Source: Clostridium sp. CAG:594
GTDB taxonomy: Bacteria; Bacillota_I; Bacilli_A; RF39; UBA660
DNA: 32,417 nt
Direction of reading: 5' to 3'
Assembly (NCBI GenBank): GCA_000434835.1
Contig: FR881468.1
Location: 1-32,417 of the forward strand
Below the pieces are notes generated by a model that was given only the letters and a program-made list of their open reading frames with translations, searched no databases and was not told the DNA's origin. Positions 13,435-21,722 of this stretch are shown here, piece by piece. Numbering within the stretch: position 1 is the stretch's first letter; the number at the start of each line of letters is the position of its first letter. Both the position numbers and the translations under genes were made by a program.

Positions 13435-14844
13435 TTATTTTATGTTATTTTTACAATTTAATTTTTCTATTATATTGCTTTCTAACTCTTCATTTAATTT
13501 ATAATAAGAATCCCATAAATAATTTATTTTATCGTCATTTAAATAAATATCCAAATTATTACTTCTTCTTAAAGTATCTTTAACTAAAAGCCTATCTCTG
13601 TTCATCTTTTTACAATATATTCCTAATATAACATAAGTATTGTGGTTTAATTTTTTTACGGTTACTCTTATGTCATTTTGTCTCATTTCAAATGTTTTAT
13701 TTAACGAAGTTAAGTTTCTTTTACCAGTCCAGTTACATCTTTTAAGCCTATCAATCGCTTTTAATATATCTTTATAATAAGCTTCTGATATATTATCAAT
13801 ATCTTTTAGAAGATACTTTTTACTTGCCGTAAATCCATAATACAATATCCTATTATCTTCTTCAGCACTTTCTTTTTCTTCCATATTAGAATTAATGATG
13901 TTTTCTAAATACTTTTCCAAATACTTTCTTAAATTATCATCATTTGAAAAACTTATCATATAACTTATTATTGATATAAAATTATTTTTTATACTTATAT
14001 AATCTAAAAATTCGTTTATAGATGCTTCGTCAAGTTTTTCTATAGAATCCAAATAATTTTTAGCTACTACCATAACAGGAGTTACTTTTTCTTTTTCATC
14101 TTCATAAGCATCACAATCTATAAAAGTACTTATTTTGCTTTCTTTAGTAGTATTATCATTAGTTTCAGTCTTTTTTAAAGCAAGATTTTTTCTTTTTTCT
14201 TCAACACTTTTATTATATTTTTGGATAAAAGATACTAATTTGATTTTTTTATTTTCTTCTAAATCATTTAGAACATAGTCAAGCGAATCAGAAGCCATTT
14301 TATTAAATAATTCTTCCTTTTTTATGTTTTCTTTAGCATAAGTAAGGCCTTTTAAAATACTTTTATAATATTCTTTTTTCTTTTCTAAATCTTCAAACAT
14401 ATTAATTGCAACATCACAAATATACATAACTATCTTTTGATTTTGATTAAATAACTCTTCTTCTCTTTGTTTCATTTCAAGTAATTCATCGTGAAGACGC
14501 CCTTTTGTCCTATTAATAAAACTATCACTATAAATAATTTCTTTTGATAAGCCATGTCTTTTTAAAGCGTTTTCGGTTTCTTTGTTATACATATCAAGCT
14601 CTTTTTTATCAATAAGCATTTTCAGTATTTCATCAACGTCGGTTTTTATAACCATGCTAGTTAGTTTTTCGCCTAATAGAGGTTTTTCCATCAAATTAAG
14701 TACGTTTTCTTCCTTAAAAGCTTTTCCTTTTGGTTTTAGAGCAAAATAAACATCTTTGTATTCTCTAATTTCTTTATTTAAATCTTTAATTAAAATTTCT
14801 AATTTTTCCTTATACTCATCAATTATTTTAAATACCTCATTCAT
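13435..14844 (-). CDS. Hypothetical large helical protein, 469 residues
   Basis: Not recognised. The first 330 residues are highly charged, Lys/Glu-rich and helical, with coiled-coil-like stretches (for example about 110-215), no signal peptide and no membrane segment, so probably cytoplasmic. The last 130 residues look different: 'AYYKDILKAIDRLKRCNWTG' followed by 'NDIRVTVKKLNHNTYVILGIYCKKMNRDR', a pattern that loosely recalls the RelE/Gp49-like fold. That is a weak suggestion only. The gene stands where sigG follows sigE in Bacillus. It has its own extended -10 promoter right after the sigE terminator. Confidence 0.6.
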   Translation of the reverse strand: MNEVFKIIDEYKEKLEILIKDLNKEIREYKDVYFALKPKGKAFKEENVLNLMEKPLLGEKLTSMVIKTDVDEILKMLIDKKELDMYNKETENALKRHGLSKEIIYSDSFINRTKGRLHDELLEMKQREEELFNQNQKIVMYICDVAINMFEDLEKKKEYYKSILKGLTYAKENIKKEELFNKMASDSLDYVLNDLEENKKIKLVSFIQKYNKSVEEKRKNLALKKTETNDNTTKESKISTFIDCDAYEDEKEKVTPVMVVAKNYLDSIEKLDEASINEFLDYISIKNNFISIISYMISFSNDDNLRKYLEKYLENIINSNMEEKESAEEDNRILYYGFTASKKYLLKDIDNISEAYYKDILKAIDRLKRCNWTGKRNLTSLNKTFEMRQNDIRVTVKKLNHNTYVILGIYCKKMNRDRLLVKDTLRRSNNLDIYLNDDKINYLWDSYYKLNEELESNIIEKLNCKNNIK

Positions 14845-14861
14845 AAGTAATCACCCATTAC

Positions 14862-14870
14862 ATTATAACA
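14862..14870 (-). promoter_or_regulatory. Extended -10 promoter of the 469-residue gene
   Basis: TGT then TATAAT (14867-14862) on the minus strand, 18 bases before the ATG; start would leave a short leader. The -35 area is the T run of the sigE terminator, so support is partial. Confidence 0.45.
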
Positions 14871-14894
14871 AAAAAAACTATATTTTTATAGTTT
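14870..14894 (-). terminator. Terminator after sigE
   Basis: 7-bp stem AAACTAT/ATAGTTT (14888-14894 with 14875-14881) followed by a T run on the minus strand; overlaps the last codons of sigE. Confidence 0.75.
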
Positions 14895-15567
14895 CCTTTA
14901 TTTTCTTTATAACCTTTTTTTCTATTCTTGATATATAACTTTGTGATATATTAAGCTTTTCTGCAAGTTCTTTTTGAGTTATTTCTTTAGAACCAAAAAG
15001 ACCATATCTTAATTTCATAATCTCTTTATCCCTTGAAGGAAGTTTTTCTATTTCTTTAAAAAGAGTCATTTTAAGATCATTATCCTCAAGTTCTTTAGTT
15101 ACTAAATCAGGATCCGTTCCTAAAATATCTTCTAAATGAAGTTCATTTCCTTCAGCATCAAATGATAGTGATTCTTCTAAAGATACATCAGCGTTCCTTT
15201 TTTTATTCTTTCTTAGGTACATTAATATCTCATTATCAATACACCTTGATGCATAAGTTGCAAGTTTTATATTTTTCCCTATCTTATAAGTATTTATTCC
15301 CTTTATTAATCCTATGGTTCCAATACTTACTAAATCTTCTAAATCAATTTTAGTATTTTCATACTTTTTAGATAAATAAACAACTAATCTTAAATTATGC
15401 TCTATAAGTTTGTTTTTAGCCTCCACACTACCTTCTTCCATTTCTTTTAGATACTTTAATTCTTCTTCCTTAGAAAGAGGCTCTGGAAGTACATCTTTCG
15501 CGCCAACAAAAAATACCTGTCCTACCCTTTTAAATAAGCTTTTTAATAAACATAATAATTTCTTCAT
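14878..15567 (-). CDS. sigE: RNA polymerase sigma-E precursor (mother-cell sporulation sigma factor)
   Basis: 229 residues. Sigma-70 region 2 is visible as 'NLRLVVYLSKKYENTKIDLEDLVSIGTIGLIKGI' and 'KLATYASRCIDNEILMYLRKNKK'; region 4 as 'LPSRDKEIMKLRYGL...TQKELAEKLNISQSYISRIEKK'. Both are very close to SigE of Bacillus. The first 20 or so residues, hydrophobic with basic spots, form a pro-sequence like that of pro-sigma-E, which tethers it to the membrane until SpoIIGA-triggered processing; it is about 8 residues shorter than I recall for B. subtilis. The gene begins three bases after spoIIGA, so the processing protease and substrate are co-expressed. Confidence 0.95.
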   Translation of the reverse strand: MKKLLCLLKSLFKRVGQVFFVGAKDVLPEPLSKEEELKYLKEMEEGSVEAKNKLIEHNLRLVVYLSKKYENTKIDLEDLVSIGTIGLIKGINTYKIGKNIKLATYASRCIDNEILMYLRKNKKRNADVSLEESLSFDAEGNELHLEDILGTDPDLVTKELEDNDLKMTLFKEIEKLPSRDKEIMKLRYGLFGSKEITQKELAEKLNISQSYISRIEKKVIKKIKETIKI

Positions 15568-15570
15568 AAT

Positions 15571-16359
15571 TTATCTCTCCTTTACAATTTTATTATGCAG
15601 TAATAAGTCTACATCACCAAAATTAAAATTATTGTCACTTATACCAACTAAACACTCATCTTCTATTAAATTACCATTTACGATTAATTTCTTTATTTTA
15701 AAACATTTTATTAAGCTTTCTTTATTAACGGTAAGACATGGTACTAATATACATCTAGGATTATACCCAGAAAGTGCACTTTTACTAATTAATATAACTG
15801 GTCTTTTCTTATACGGATCATATAAGTTATTTCCAGTATCCAAAAACGCAGTAAATGTCTTTGTTTTGTTATTTAAAAACGTAATAGAAACAGAATAATA
15901 CTTAGATAACACTTCTTTTTCTTCACGCACTTTTTTAACGTATAAAAAAATTATTACGGGAGCAAATAAAATGATTATAATAATGTTAATACTAAATCCA
16001 TTATTAAAGAAAATAAAGCCATAATTTTTATATGAAAATGATGAATTTATAAAATATAAAGCACCTCCTAATACTATGCTAAGTAAATAAAGATATGATA
16101 TGTTTTTTAAAGTATATTTTATTGTTTTATATCCAAAGCAAGTTAAGATCATCAAAATAGAAATAAGTATTTTTATTAAAAATAACGTAAAGGAATTGAT
16201 ACTAACAAATAGTAAAAATATGCTTAAAGAGCCTATTAGCGCTCCTAAAAATATCTTTTTTATCTTAACATATCTTCTTAAAATAAGGGATGTTGCAAGA
16301 AGCAGCAAAAAGTCAAAAAAGAAGTTTAAAAACAAAACTAAATCTACGTATATCTTCAT
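15571..16359 (-). CDS. spoIIGA: SpoIIGA, sigma-E processing aspartic protease
   Basis: 262 residues from ATG 16359 (GGTGA upstream; the earlier GTG is rejected). The N-terminal half has five to six hydrophobic membrane helices (to about residue 143), and the C-terminal half is a soluble protease domain. The catalytic FLDTGN motif (Asp174) and 'DPYKKRPV' match SpoIIGA. In spore formers SpoIIGA, activated by SpoIIR from the forespore, cuts the pro-sequence of sigma-E in the mother cell. Its place between ftsZ and sigE is the classical one. A -10 TATACT lies 19 bases upstream, next to the ftsZ terminator; I saw no clear Spo0A boxes. Confidence 0.94.
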   Translation of the reverse strand: MKIYVDLVLFLNFFFDFLLLLATSLILRRYVKIKKIFLGALIGSLSIFLLFVSINSFTLFLIKILISILMILTCFGYKTIKYTLKNISYLYLLSIVLGGALYFINSSFSYKNYGFIFFNNGFSINIIIIILFAPVIIFLYVKKVREEKEVLSKYYSVSITFLNNKTKTFTAFLDTGNNLYDPYKKRPVILISKSALSGYNPRCILVPCLTVNKESLIKCFKIKKLIVNGNLIEDECLVGISDNNFNFGDVDLLLHNKIVKER

Positions 16360-16377
16360 TTTAATCACCACACTTTA

Positions 16378-16383
16378 AGTATA
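16378..16383 (-). promoter_or_regulatory. Possible -10 of the spoIIGA-sigE operon
   Basis: TATACT on the minus strand, right after the second ftsZ terminator. No convincing -35 or Spo0A box, so this is tentative. Confidence 0.35.
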
Positions 16384-16411
16384 CAAAAAAGACACTAATT
16401 AAAGTGTCTAA
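16384..16411 (-). terminator. Second terminator after ftsZ
   Basis: 7-bp stem AGACACT/AGTGTCT (16390-16396 with 16403-16409) followed by six Ts on the minus strand. Confidence 0.8.
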
Positions 16412-16424
16412 TTATGGTTATAAA

Positions 16425-16457
16425 TTAAAAAAGAATGCTAACTAAAAGCACTCTTTA
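16425..16457 (-). terminator. First terminator after ftsZ
   Basis: 9-bp stem (16431-16439 with 16448-16456, one G-U) plus T run on the minus strand, overlapping the ftsZ stop. Two terminators in a row separate ftsZ from spoIIGA. Confidence 0.78.
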
Positions 16458-17543
16458 GAAACTTCTTCTATTTTTCAAGAAATTTGGAATATCATCATCG
16501 TCATCATCATCTTGAATGATGTTGCTTACTCTCTGCTGCATATTTGGAGTTTGAACAGGAGCTTGTTTAGCTGCTTCTTCTTTTGCTTTTTGCTCTCCTT
16601 TTTCAAATCCTGTTGCAATAACAGTTACGATTACTTCGTCATTTAAGTTTTCATTAATTACCGCACCAAAGATTGTGTTGATATCATTATTTGATGTTGA
16701 TCTTACAACTTCTGCTGCATCTTCAGCCTCAAATAAAGTTAGGTTAGCTCCACCTGTAATATTGATAATTGCATCGGTTGCTCCAGAAATATCTGTTTCA
16801 AGAAGTGGACTAGATACTGCTTGACGAGCTGCTTCAACTGCTCTGTTTTCACCTGTACCCATACCAATTCCGATAAGTGCGTTACCACTTTTTTCCATTA
16901 CGGCCTTAACGTCTGCAAAGTCTAGGTTGATTAAACCTGTTACAGCAATTAAGTCAGATATTGATTGAACACCTCTATGTAATACGTTATCAACTTCATG
17001 GAAAGCCTCAACCATTGGTGTTGATTTATCTATTATTTCTCTTAATCTATCGTTTGGAATAACGATTAAAGTATCTACGTTAGCTTTTAATTCTGAAAGA
17101 CCTTCAATAGCTTGTGCCATTCTTCTTTTACCTTCAAAGCTAAATGGTTTAGTTACTATTGCAACCGTTAAAGCTCCAAGTCCTTGAGCTATTTCAGCAA
17201 TAACAGGAGCTGCACCAGTACCAGTTCCGCCACCCATTCCGCATGTTACGAACACCATGTCAGCGCCTTTTAAAGCTTCTTCTATTTCTTTTTTAGATTC
17301 AACGGCAGCTTCTCTTCCAACCTCAGGTCTTCCACCTGCTCCAAGTCCTGCTGAAATCTTTGATCCAATTTGAATCTTAGTTTCTGCCTTTGAACAATTT
17401 AATACTTGTAAGTCAGTGTTAGCAACTATGAATTCTACTCCTCTAACACCACATTCTATCATTCTGTTAACTGCGTTACCGCCGCCACCACCGACACCGA
17501 TAACCTTAATTTTTGCTAATTGATCTACTGGTAAACCAAACAT
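16455..17543 (-). CDS. ftsZ: Cell division protein FtsZ
   Basis: 362 residues. GTPase signature GGGTGTG at 104-110; VGGGGGNAVNRM near the N-terminus; T7 loop NLDFADVKAV. After the core there is a short linker, an acidic DDDDDD run and the C-terminal tail IPNFLKNRRSF, which binds FtsA and other tethers. FtsZ polymerises into the ring that recruits the divisome. ftsA ends 12 bases upstream. Codon and base composition are slightly less AT-rich than neighbours, as expected for a highly expressed gene. Confidence 0.98.
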   Translation of the reverse strand: MFGLPVDQLAKIKVIGVGGGGGNAVNRMIECGVRGVEFIVANTDLQVLNCSKAETKIQIGSKISAGLGAGGRPEVGREAAVESKKEIEEALKGADMVFVTCGMGGGTGTGAAPVIAEIAQGLGALTVAIVTKPFSFEGKRRMAQAIEGLSELKANVDTLIVIPNDRLREIIDKSTPMVEAFHEVDNVLHRGVQSISDLIAVTGLINLDFADVKAVMEKSGNALIGIGMGTGENRAVEAARQAVSSPLLETDISGATDAIINITGGANLTLFEAEDAAEVVRSTSNNDINTIFGAVINENLNDEVIVTVIATGFEKGEQKAKEEAAKQAPVQTPNMQQRVSNIIQDDDDDDDIPNFLKNRRSF

Positions 17544-17555
17544 CTTATTTCCTCC

Positions 17556-18806
17556 TTAATTGTCAAAAAAGTAGCTGAAAAATCTTCCAAATACCGAATC
17601 GCTTCTTCCTATTCTAGTCTTACTATGAACTAAGCCATCCTCATCATAACTACTAAACATTGAATATTCTTTTCCCCTTAATTTTATCTTTTTAACGAAG
17701 TGCTTAATCGCACCTGATATAGTAATAAACCTTGCTTTTCTAATTCCTAAGGTATTTATCGTGTAAGTTTTGGCATTATTTCCAAAAACATCTTCTAAAA
17801 CAAAGTTTAATCCTGGCATATCTGTTATACCACCTAATACCATTATATAACGAATTTGCTTATTTGTTAATACCTTTAATTCATTTTTAGCAACATTTAA
17901 TATCTCTACCAAACGTTTATTAATAACTTTTGAAAGTTCATACTGGTTAATCCTAACTAATTTTCCATTAACGTCTCTAACTTCATAAGTCTCGTTTTTA
18001 TTTGCGTACCTTGGATGTGCTATACCAAAGTTTTCCTTTGCTTTTCTAGCAGCTTTTTTAGTAGTGTAATAAATGTATGATATATCATCATCTATTATTT
18101 TACTTCCTATTTTTAAAACCGAAGTATTGGTAATTATTCCCTTGTTAAACATAGATACAGTAGTAATCGTTTTTCCTATGTTTATAATCGCTGTCATGCC
18201 GCTTTCTAATTCTTCTGTTTTAACTTCTTCAAAGTCTGCAATCGGAGATAAAACAAGGTCAACTACCTCTACACCTGATTTTTCTACTACTTTAGCAAAA
18301 GATACAACAGAAGTCTTTGGAACACAAACCATCATCGCCCTTATTCCAAGCCTATCGCAAATCTTGTTTTTAGGATCTTTTAACGTTTCTATTTCTGAAC
18401 CATTTTCATAAATAGTAAAGTCAATAGGAGTTACGGAAACTAATTCCATGTTAGGTAGTATGTCATTAACAACTGAATTTTGAACTCTTAATATATCTTT
18501 TTCAGTAACCATTTTTTCTTCATTTACAATTGGTACGTTACCATGTACTAGCGTACATTCTGCATTATAAGCTGGTATTGTTATAACAGCTTTTTTAATA
18601 GGTATATTAATTCTTGATGAAATATCATCTAGTGCTAGTTTAAGTCTTTCTAAAACAAGCGATTCATCTACTATAACGCCCCTTTTTATTCCTTTGGATC
18701 TAACTGATGATACCGCAAGAGTTCTAAATTTCTTGTCATAATATTCGCTAACTAATATTCTTATTGTATCAGTTCCAATATCAATACATGTGTATATTTT
18801 TTTCAT
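17556..18806 (-). CDS. ftsA: Cell division protein FtsA, membrane tether for FtsZ
   Basis: 416 residues. Actin-like ATPase fold: phosphate loop 'CIDIGTDTIRILV' at the start, 'RGVIVDE' of the 1C domain, 'AIINIGKTITTVSMF' second phosphate loop and 'VLGGITDMPGL' adenosine motif. The C-terminus 'SVFGRFFSYFF' is an amphipathic membrane-targeting helix. Two ATGs compete: 18815 lies one base after GGGAG, 18806 has workable spacing and is preferred. A TATAAT element is about 40 bases upstream. Confidence 0.95.
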   Translation of the reverse strand: MKKIYTCIDIGTDTIRILVSEYYDKKFRTLAVSSVRSKGIKRGVIVDESLVLERLKLALDDISSRINIPIKKAVITIPAYNAECTLVHGNVPIVNEEKMVTEKDILRVQNSVVNDILPNMELVSVTPIDFTIYENGSEIETLKDPKNKICDRLGIRAMMVCVPKTSVVSFAKVVEKSGVEVVDLVLSPIADFEEVKTEELESGMTAIINIGKTITTVSMFNKGIITNTSVLKIGSKIIDDDISYIYYTTKKAARKAKENFGIAHPRYANKNETYEVRDVNGKLVRINQYELSKVINKRLVEILNVAKNELKVLTNKQIRYIMVLGGITDMPGLNFVLEDVFGNNAKTYTINTLGIRKARFITISGAIKHFVKKIKLRGKEYSMFSSYDEDGLVHSKTRIGRSDSVFGRFFSYFFDN

Positions 18807-18845
18807 AGGCTTCATACTCCCTTTTAAACTCTACCATATAAAAGT

Positions 18846-18851
18846 ATTATA
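18846..18851 (-). promoter_or_regulatory. Probable -10 of the ftsA-ftsZ operon
   Basis: TATAAT on the minus strand, 40 bases before ftsA. TTGACT upstream is 22 bases away, too far for ideal spacing, so the -35 is unclear. Confidence 0.5.
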
Positions 18852-18877
18852 CTATATAAACTAACTTTTTAAAAGTC

Positions 18878-18918
18878 AAAATTAAAAGAATTACTTAAGT
18901 ATAATAATCCTTTTAATT
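18878..18918 (-). terminator. Probable terminator after the 389-residue gene
   Basis: 9-bp stem AATTAAAAG/CTTTTAATT (18910-18918 with 18880-18888) with a long partly paired loop; the T run is short. Overlaps the stop at 18913. Confidence 0.5.
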
Positions 18919-20082
18919 AATAGATGAATACTCTTTTGCCTTAGTTTCTTTAGTTTTAATATTATATGAATATCTTATTATACCATCATCTTTATTTACG
19001 AATAGGTATATCAAAGTTTCACCTGACTTGTAAAATCCACTTAAAGACATATCTAAATATGAATTATCTTGTAATTTAGCATATTTAGCTAGCAAACTTC
19101 CGTCAGTATTAACTATTTTTAAATAGTCATCCGTATCTTTTATAATCACATAATCATTTAATATAAGTAAAACTTTTTTATAGTTCTTGCTTTTTTTGAC
19201 AAGTTTTCCTTCTTTTGTATAAATACTAAATGATTCATCACTATTTCTAACAACTAAATTACCAGATTTAGTAGATGAAAACAAATCATACGAACCATCT
19301 AATACCTTATTAAAATCTCTATCATAAATTATGGCATTTCTTTCAATATCACCATAATCTTCAAAATAATATATTTCTTTTCCATTACCAAACGAACCTA
19401 AATAAGCTTCGCTTTCTTTTATTTCTTTACCAGTATTATAGTTTACTACGTAAGTTTTTCCTTCACTTTCTTTTGCGGCGATAAAACAGTTATCAATTAA
19501 AGAAGATGAGTTTGATGTAAATATGTTAGTATACTTAAAATCAGTCTTAAAAGAATTGCTTTTTAAAGAATAAAAAGCGTACATTCCGTTTATGTTCGAT
19601 ACTGAAAGACCATAATCTTTATTTTCGTATGACATAAAATCTATCGTGTTATATTCTGCATCTGGCATACTAAGTTTTAATGCCCTGTTAGTTTCGTAAT
19701 TATATATAATGTATCCATCATCTTTTATTATAACTTCATTTTTGTAATCGTTATATCCATACGTTTTACAAGATGAAACATCACATCTATAAGTTTCCAT
19801 CATCTTGTATAAAGTATTTGTTTTATAAGACGTATCTTTATCATCTTTAATAAATACCGGGTAGTTATTAGCATCACTTTTATATATTTCTATTTTAGAT
19901 GCCTCACCGCTTGGAACATACCAATCATCTTGTTTTTTTAATTCAGAAGTTTTTTTCTTAACGTCTTTTTTATCATTAGAATTATTATTATAAAGTGAAA
20001 ATAAATATATAATCGTAATAAATAAAATAATTAGAATTATAACTACTATTAATGTTTTATTATTAGACTTTTTTCTCATCAT
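18913..20082 (-). CDS. Hypothetical membrane-anchored protein with repetitive beta structure, 389 residues
   Basis: Not recognised. One transmembrane helix (about 10-30) is followed by a Lys/Asp-rich linker and a long extracytoplasmic domain with repeated short beta segments ('YIIYNYETNRALKL', 'TYVVNYNTGKEI', 'AIIYDRDFNKVL', 'FSIYTKEGKLV', 'LKIVNTDGSLL'). Each looks like a blade strand of a WG-repeat or beta-propeller. It lies between divIB and ftsA, where Bacillus has ylxW, ylxX and sbp, and may act at the septum or envelope. Two ATGs, 20082 and 20079, follow AAGGAG; the second has better spacing. Confidence 0.65.
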   Translation of the reverse strand: MMRKKSNNKTLIVVIILIILFITIIYLFSLYNNNSNDKKDVKKKTSELKKQDDWYVPSGEASKIEIYKSDANNYPVFIKDDKDTSYKTNTLYKMMETYRCDVSSCKTYGYNDYKNEVIIKDDGYIIYNYETNRALKLSMPDAEYNTIDFMSYENKDYGLSVSNINGMYAFYSLKSNSFKTDFKYTNIFTSNSSSLIDNCFIAAKESEGKTYVVNYNTGKEIKESEAYLGSFGNGKEIYYFEDYGDIERNAIIYDRDFNKVLDGSYDLFSSTKSGNLVVRNSDESFSIYTKEGKLVKKSKNYKKVLLILNDYVIIKDTDDYLKIVNTDGSLLAKYAKLQDNSYLDMSLSGFYKSGETLIYLFVNKDDGIIRYSYNIKTKETKAKEYSSIN

Positions 20083-20102
20083 ATACTCCTTATCTTAATT
20101 AA

Positions 20103-20131
20103 ATATTATCATACAATTTTTTCTATGTAAA
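20103..20131 (-). promoter_or_regulatory. Promoter of the 389-residue gene
   Basis: TTTACA (20131-20126), 17 bases ending in TGA, TAATAT (20108-20103) on the minus strand. Confidence 0.55.
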
Positions 20132-20141
20132 GAAAAGAAGA

Positions 20142-20813
20142 CTACTTTACTTCAAAGTAATCTCCGTAATCTAAGTATAACGTTCCATTTTGTTTTCCTA
20201 TGTTTTCAAGTATCGTATTATATTTATTTAATTTATTGAACTTATTAACCGTTAAATAAACACTATTACCATCATTCATATAAACATAATATCTATCACT
20301 ATCTATATCGTTAGGATCATATTTTATTTCAGACATCTGACAAATAATACTTTTATTTAACTTATTCATTGCCCTTATAAATCTAGATTGTTTTTTAGCT
20401 GGAACTTCGTTTGTTAAAAATGGTGCACACACTTCCTTTTCATCTTTGCTTACCGAATCTATCATAACCTTTTCACCAGTATCTTTTTTTATGTACAAAA
20501 CTTTCTTTTCTTTTACTTTTATTTTAATGGATAAGAAGCCCTTTGATACCTTAGCATCTTTTATATATGGATTTTCCTTTAATTTATTTTTAACAAGCAT
20601 GCTTATAACACTAAAAAATGATGGATTATTATCTAAAGATGCTGCCTTTATTATTTCAGAATCTGATAATATCTCATTTCCAGTAACTTCTATACTTCTT
20701 ATTGGAACATCTATAAATTTATAGCACGAAAAAGAAATTGCTCCAATAATTAAAAGCAATAAAATTAATCTACCAACTCTTAACCTTCTTTTTTTCTTCT
20801 TCGTCTTTTTCAT
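20142..20813 (-). CDS. divIB: Cell division protein DivIB/FtsQ
   Basis: 223 residues. Very basic cytoplasmic N-terminus (KKTKKKKRRLR), one transmembrane helix (about 14-32), then the POTRA domain with the FtsQ signature 'VPIRSIEVTGNEILSDSEIIKAA' and the DivIB beta domain. Shorter than B. subtilis DivIB (about 263). It stabilises the divisome with DivIC and FtsL outside the membrane. It starts 3 bases after murB and belongs to the murG-murB-divIB operon. Confidence 0.9.
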   Translation of the reverse strand: MKKTKKKKRRLRVGRLILLLLIIGAISFSCYKFIDVPIRSIEVTGNEILSDSEIIKAASLDNNPSFFSVISMLVKNKLKENPYIKDAKVSKGFLSIKIKVKEKKVLYIKKDTGEKVMIDSVSKDEKEVCAPFLTNEVPAKKQSRFIRAMNKLNKSIICQMSEIKYDPNDIDSDRYYVYMNDGNSVYLTVNKFNKLNKYNTILENIGKQNGTLYLDYGDYFEVK

Positions 20814-20816
20814 AAT

Positions 20817-21722
20817 TTACTCCCAGTTTACAAATTCTTGTTCTATTTTTAAATCTACACCTGTTTCATCTTTTACTTTATCATGTACGTAATATATTAA
20901 GTTTCTAACGTCTGATGCTGTTGCATCTTTTTTATTTACTATAAAATTAGCGTGTTTATCACTTACCATAGCGTCTCCAATAGAAAAGCCTTTAAGACCG
21001 CAATCTTCAACTAATCTTCCTGCAAAATCTCCTTCTGGATTTCTAAATACTGAGCCTGCTGATGGAAAAGAAAGAGGCTGAGTAAGTAGTCTTTTTTGTC
21101 TTCTTCTTTCCATCAAATCTTTAATTTCCTTTTTATCTCCATGCCTTAAAACAAGCGTAGCTTCTAAGCATATGTAGTTTGGATTTTGTTGTAAGAATGA
21201 TGATCTATATTTGTAATTTAAATCTTTATTATATAATGTTTTAACTTTAAGTTCTGGCGTTAAAACCTTTATTTCTGACACTATGTATCCCATGTCTGAT
21301 TTATAGGCTCCAGCATTCATAAATACTGCACCACCTACGCTTCCTGGTATACCCGATGCAAACTCAAGACCTGTAAGTCCTTCTTTTTGTGCTTTATAAG
21401 ATAGTTTTACTAAACTTACGCCAGCTCCCGCAACAATTATAGTATCTTTTATTTTAACGTCATTAAAATTATCTAGTTTTATTATAACACCATCATACCT
21501 TTTATCACTAAAGATAACGTTAGAACCAAAACCTAATACTTTGTGTTTTATTCCTTCTTTATTTAATTTATCTAAAAGAATAATTAATTTATCAGTGTTT
21601 TTAGGATACACAAAAAGACTTGCTACCCCACCCACTTTATAGGTAGTGTTTTTCTCTAATTTAACGTCTTCTTTATATGTACCAATACTATTTTTCTTTA
21701 TAAACGTAATTAAATCTTTCAT
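20817..21722 (-). CDS. murB: UDP-N-acetylenolpyruvoylglucosamine reductase MurB
   Basis: 301 residues. FAD-binding motifs GFGSNVIF, GLEFASGIPGSVGGAVFMNAGA (split as two blocks around 120-143), YRSSF and the catalytic Ser block 'PSAGSVFRNP'; ends with an Ala/Asp-rich 'KKDATASDV' helix typical of type II MurB. It reduces the enolpyruvyl ether to UDP-MurNAc with NADPH. Its ATG overlaps the murG stop (ATGA), so translation is coupled. Confidence 0.97.
   Translation of the reverse strand: MKDLITFIKKNSIGTYKEDVKLEKNTTYKVGGVASLFVYPKNTDKLIILLDKLNKEGIKHKVLGFGSNVIFSDKRYDGVIIKLDNFNDVKIKDTIIVAGAGVSLVKLSYKAQKEGLTGLEFASGIPGSVGGAVFMNAGAYKSDMGYIVSEIKVLTPELKVKTLYNKDLNYKYRSSFLQQNPNYICLEATLVLRHGDKKEIKDLMERRRQKRLLTQPLSFPSAGSVFRNPEGDFAGRLVEDCGLKGFSIGDAMVSDKHANFIVNKKDATASDVRNLIYYVHDKVKDETGVDLKIEQEFVNWE

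Noticed and set aside
13410..13440. Terminator after the 469-residue gene
   Set aside because: A 5-bp AAGTT/AACTT stem with a long A-rich loop and no clean T run; too weak to list.
11819..14850. CRISPR array or direct-repeat locus
   Set aside because: Runs of similar A/T-rich sequence occur but no regularly spaced identical repeats with unique spacers are present anywhere in the window.
15410..15898. Plus-strand frame opposite sigE and spoIIGA (and similar long antisense frames opposite lepA, ftsA and spoVD)
   Set aside because: No ribosome binding site, unlikely composition, and complete overlap with well-supported minus-strand genes. These are shadows.
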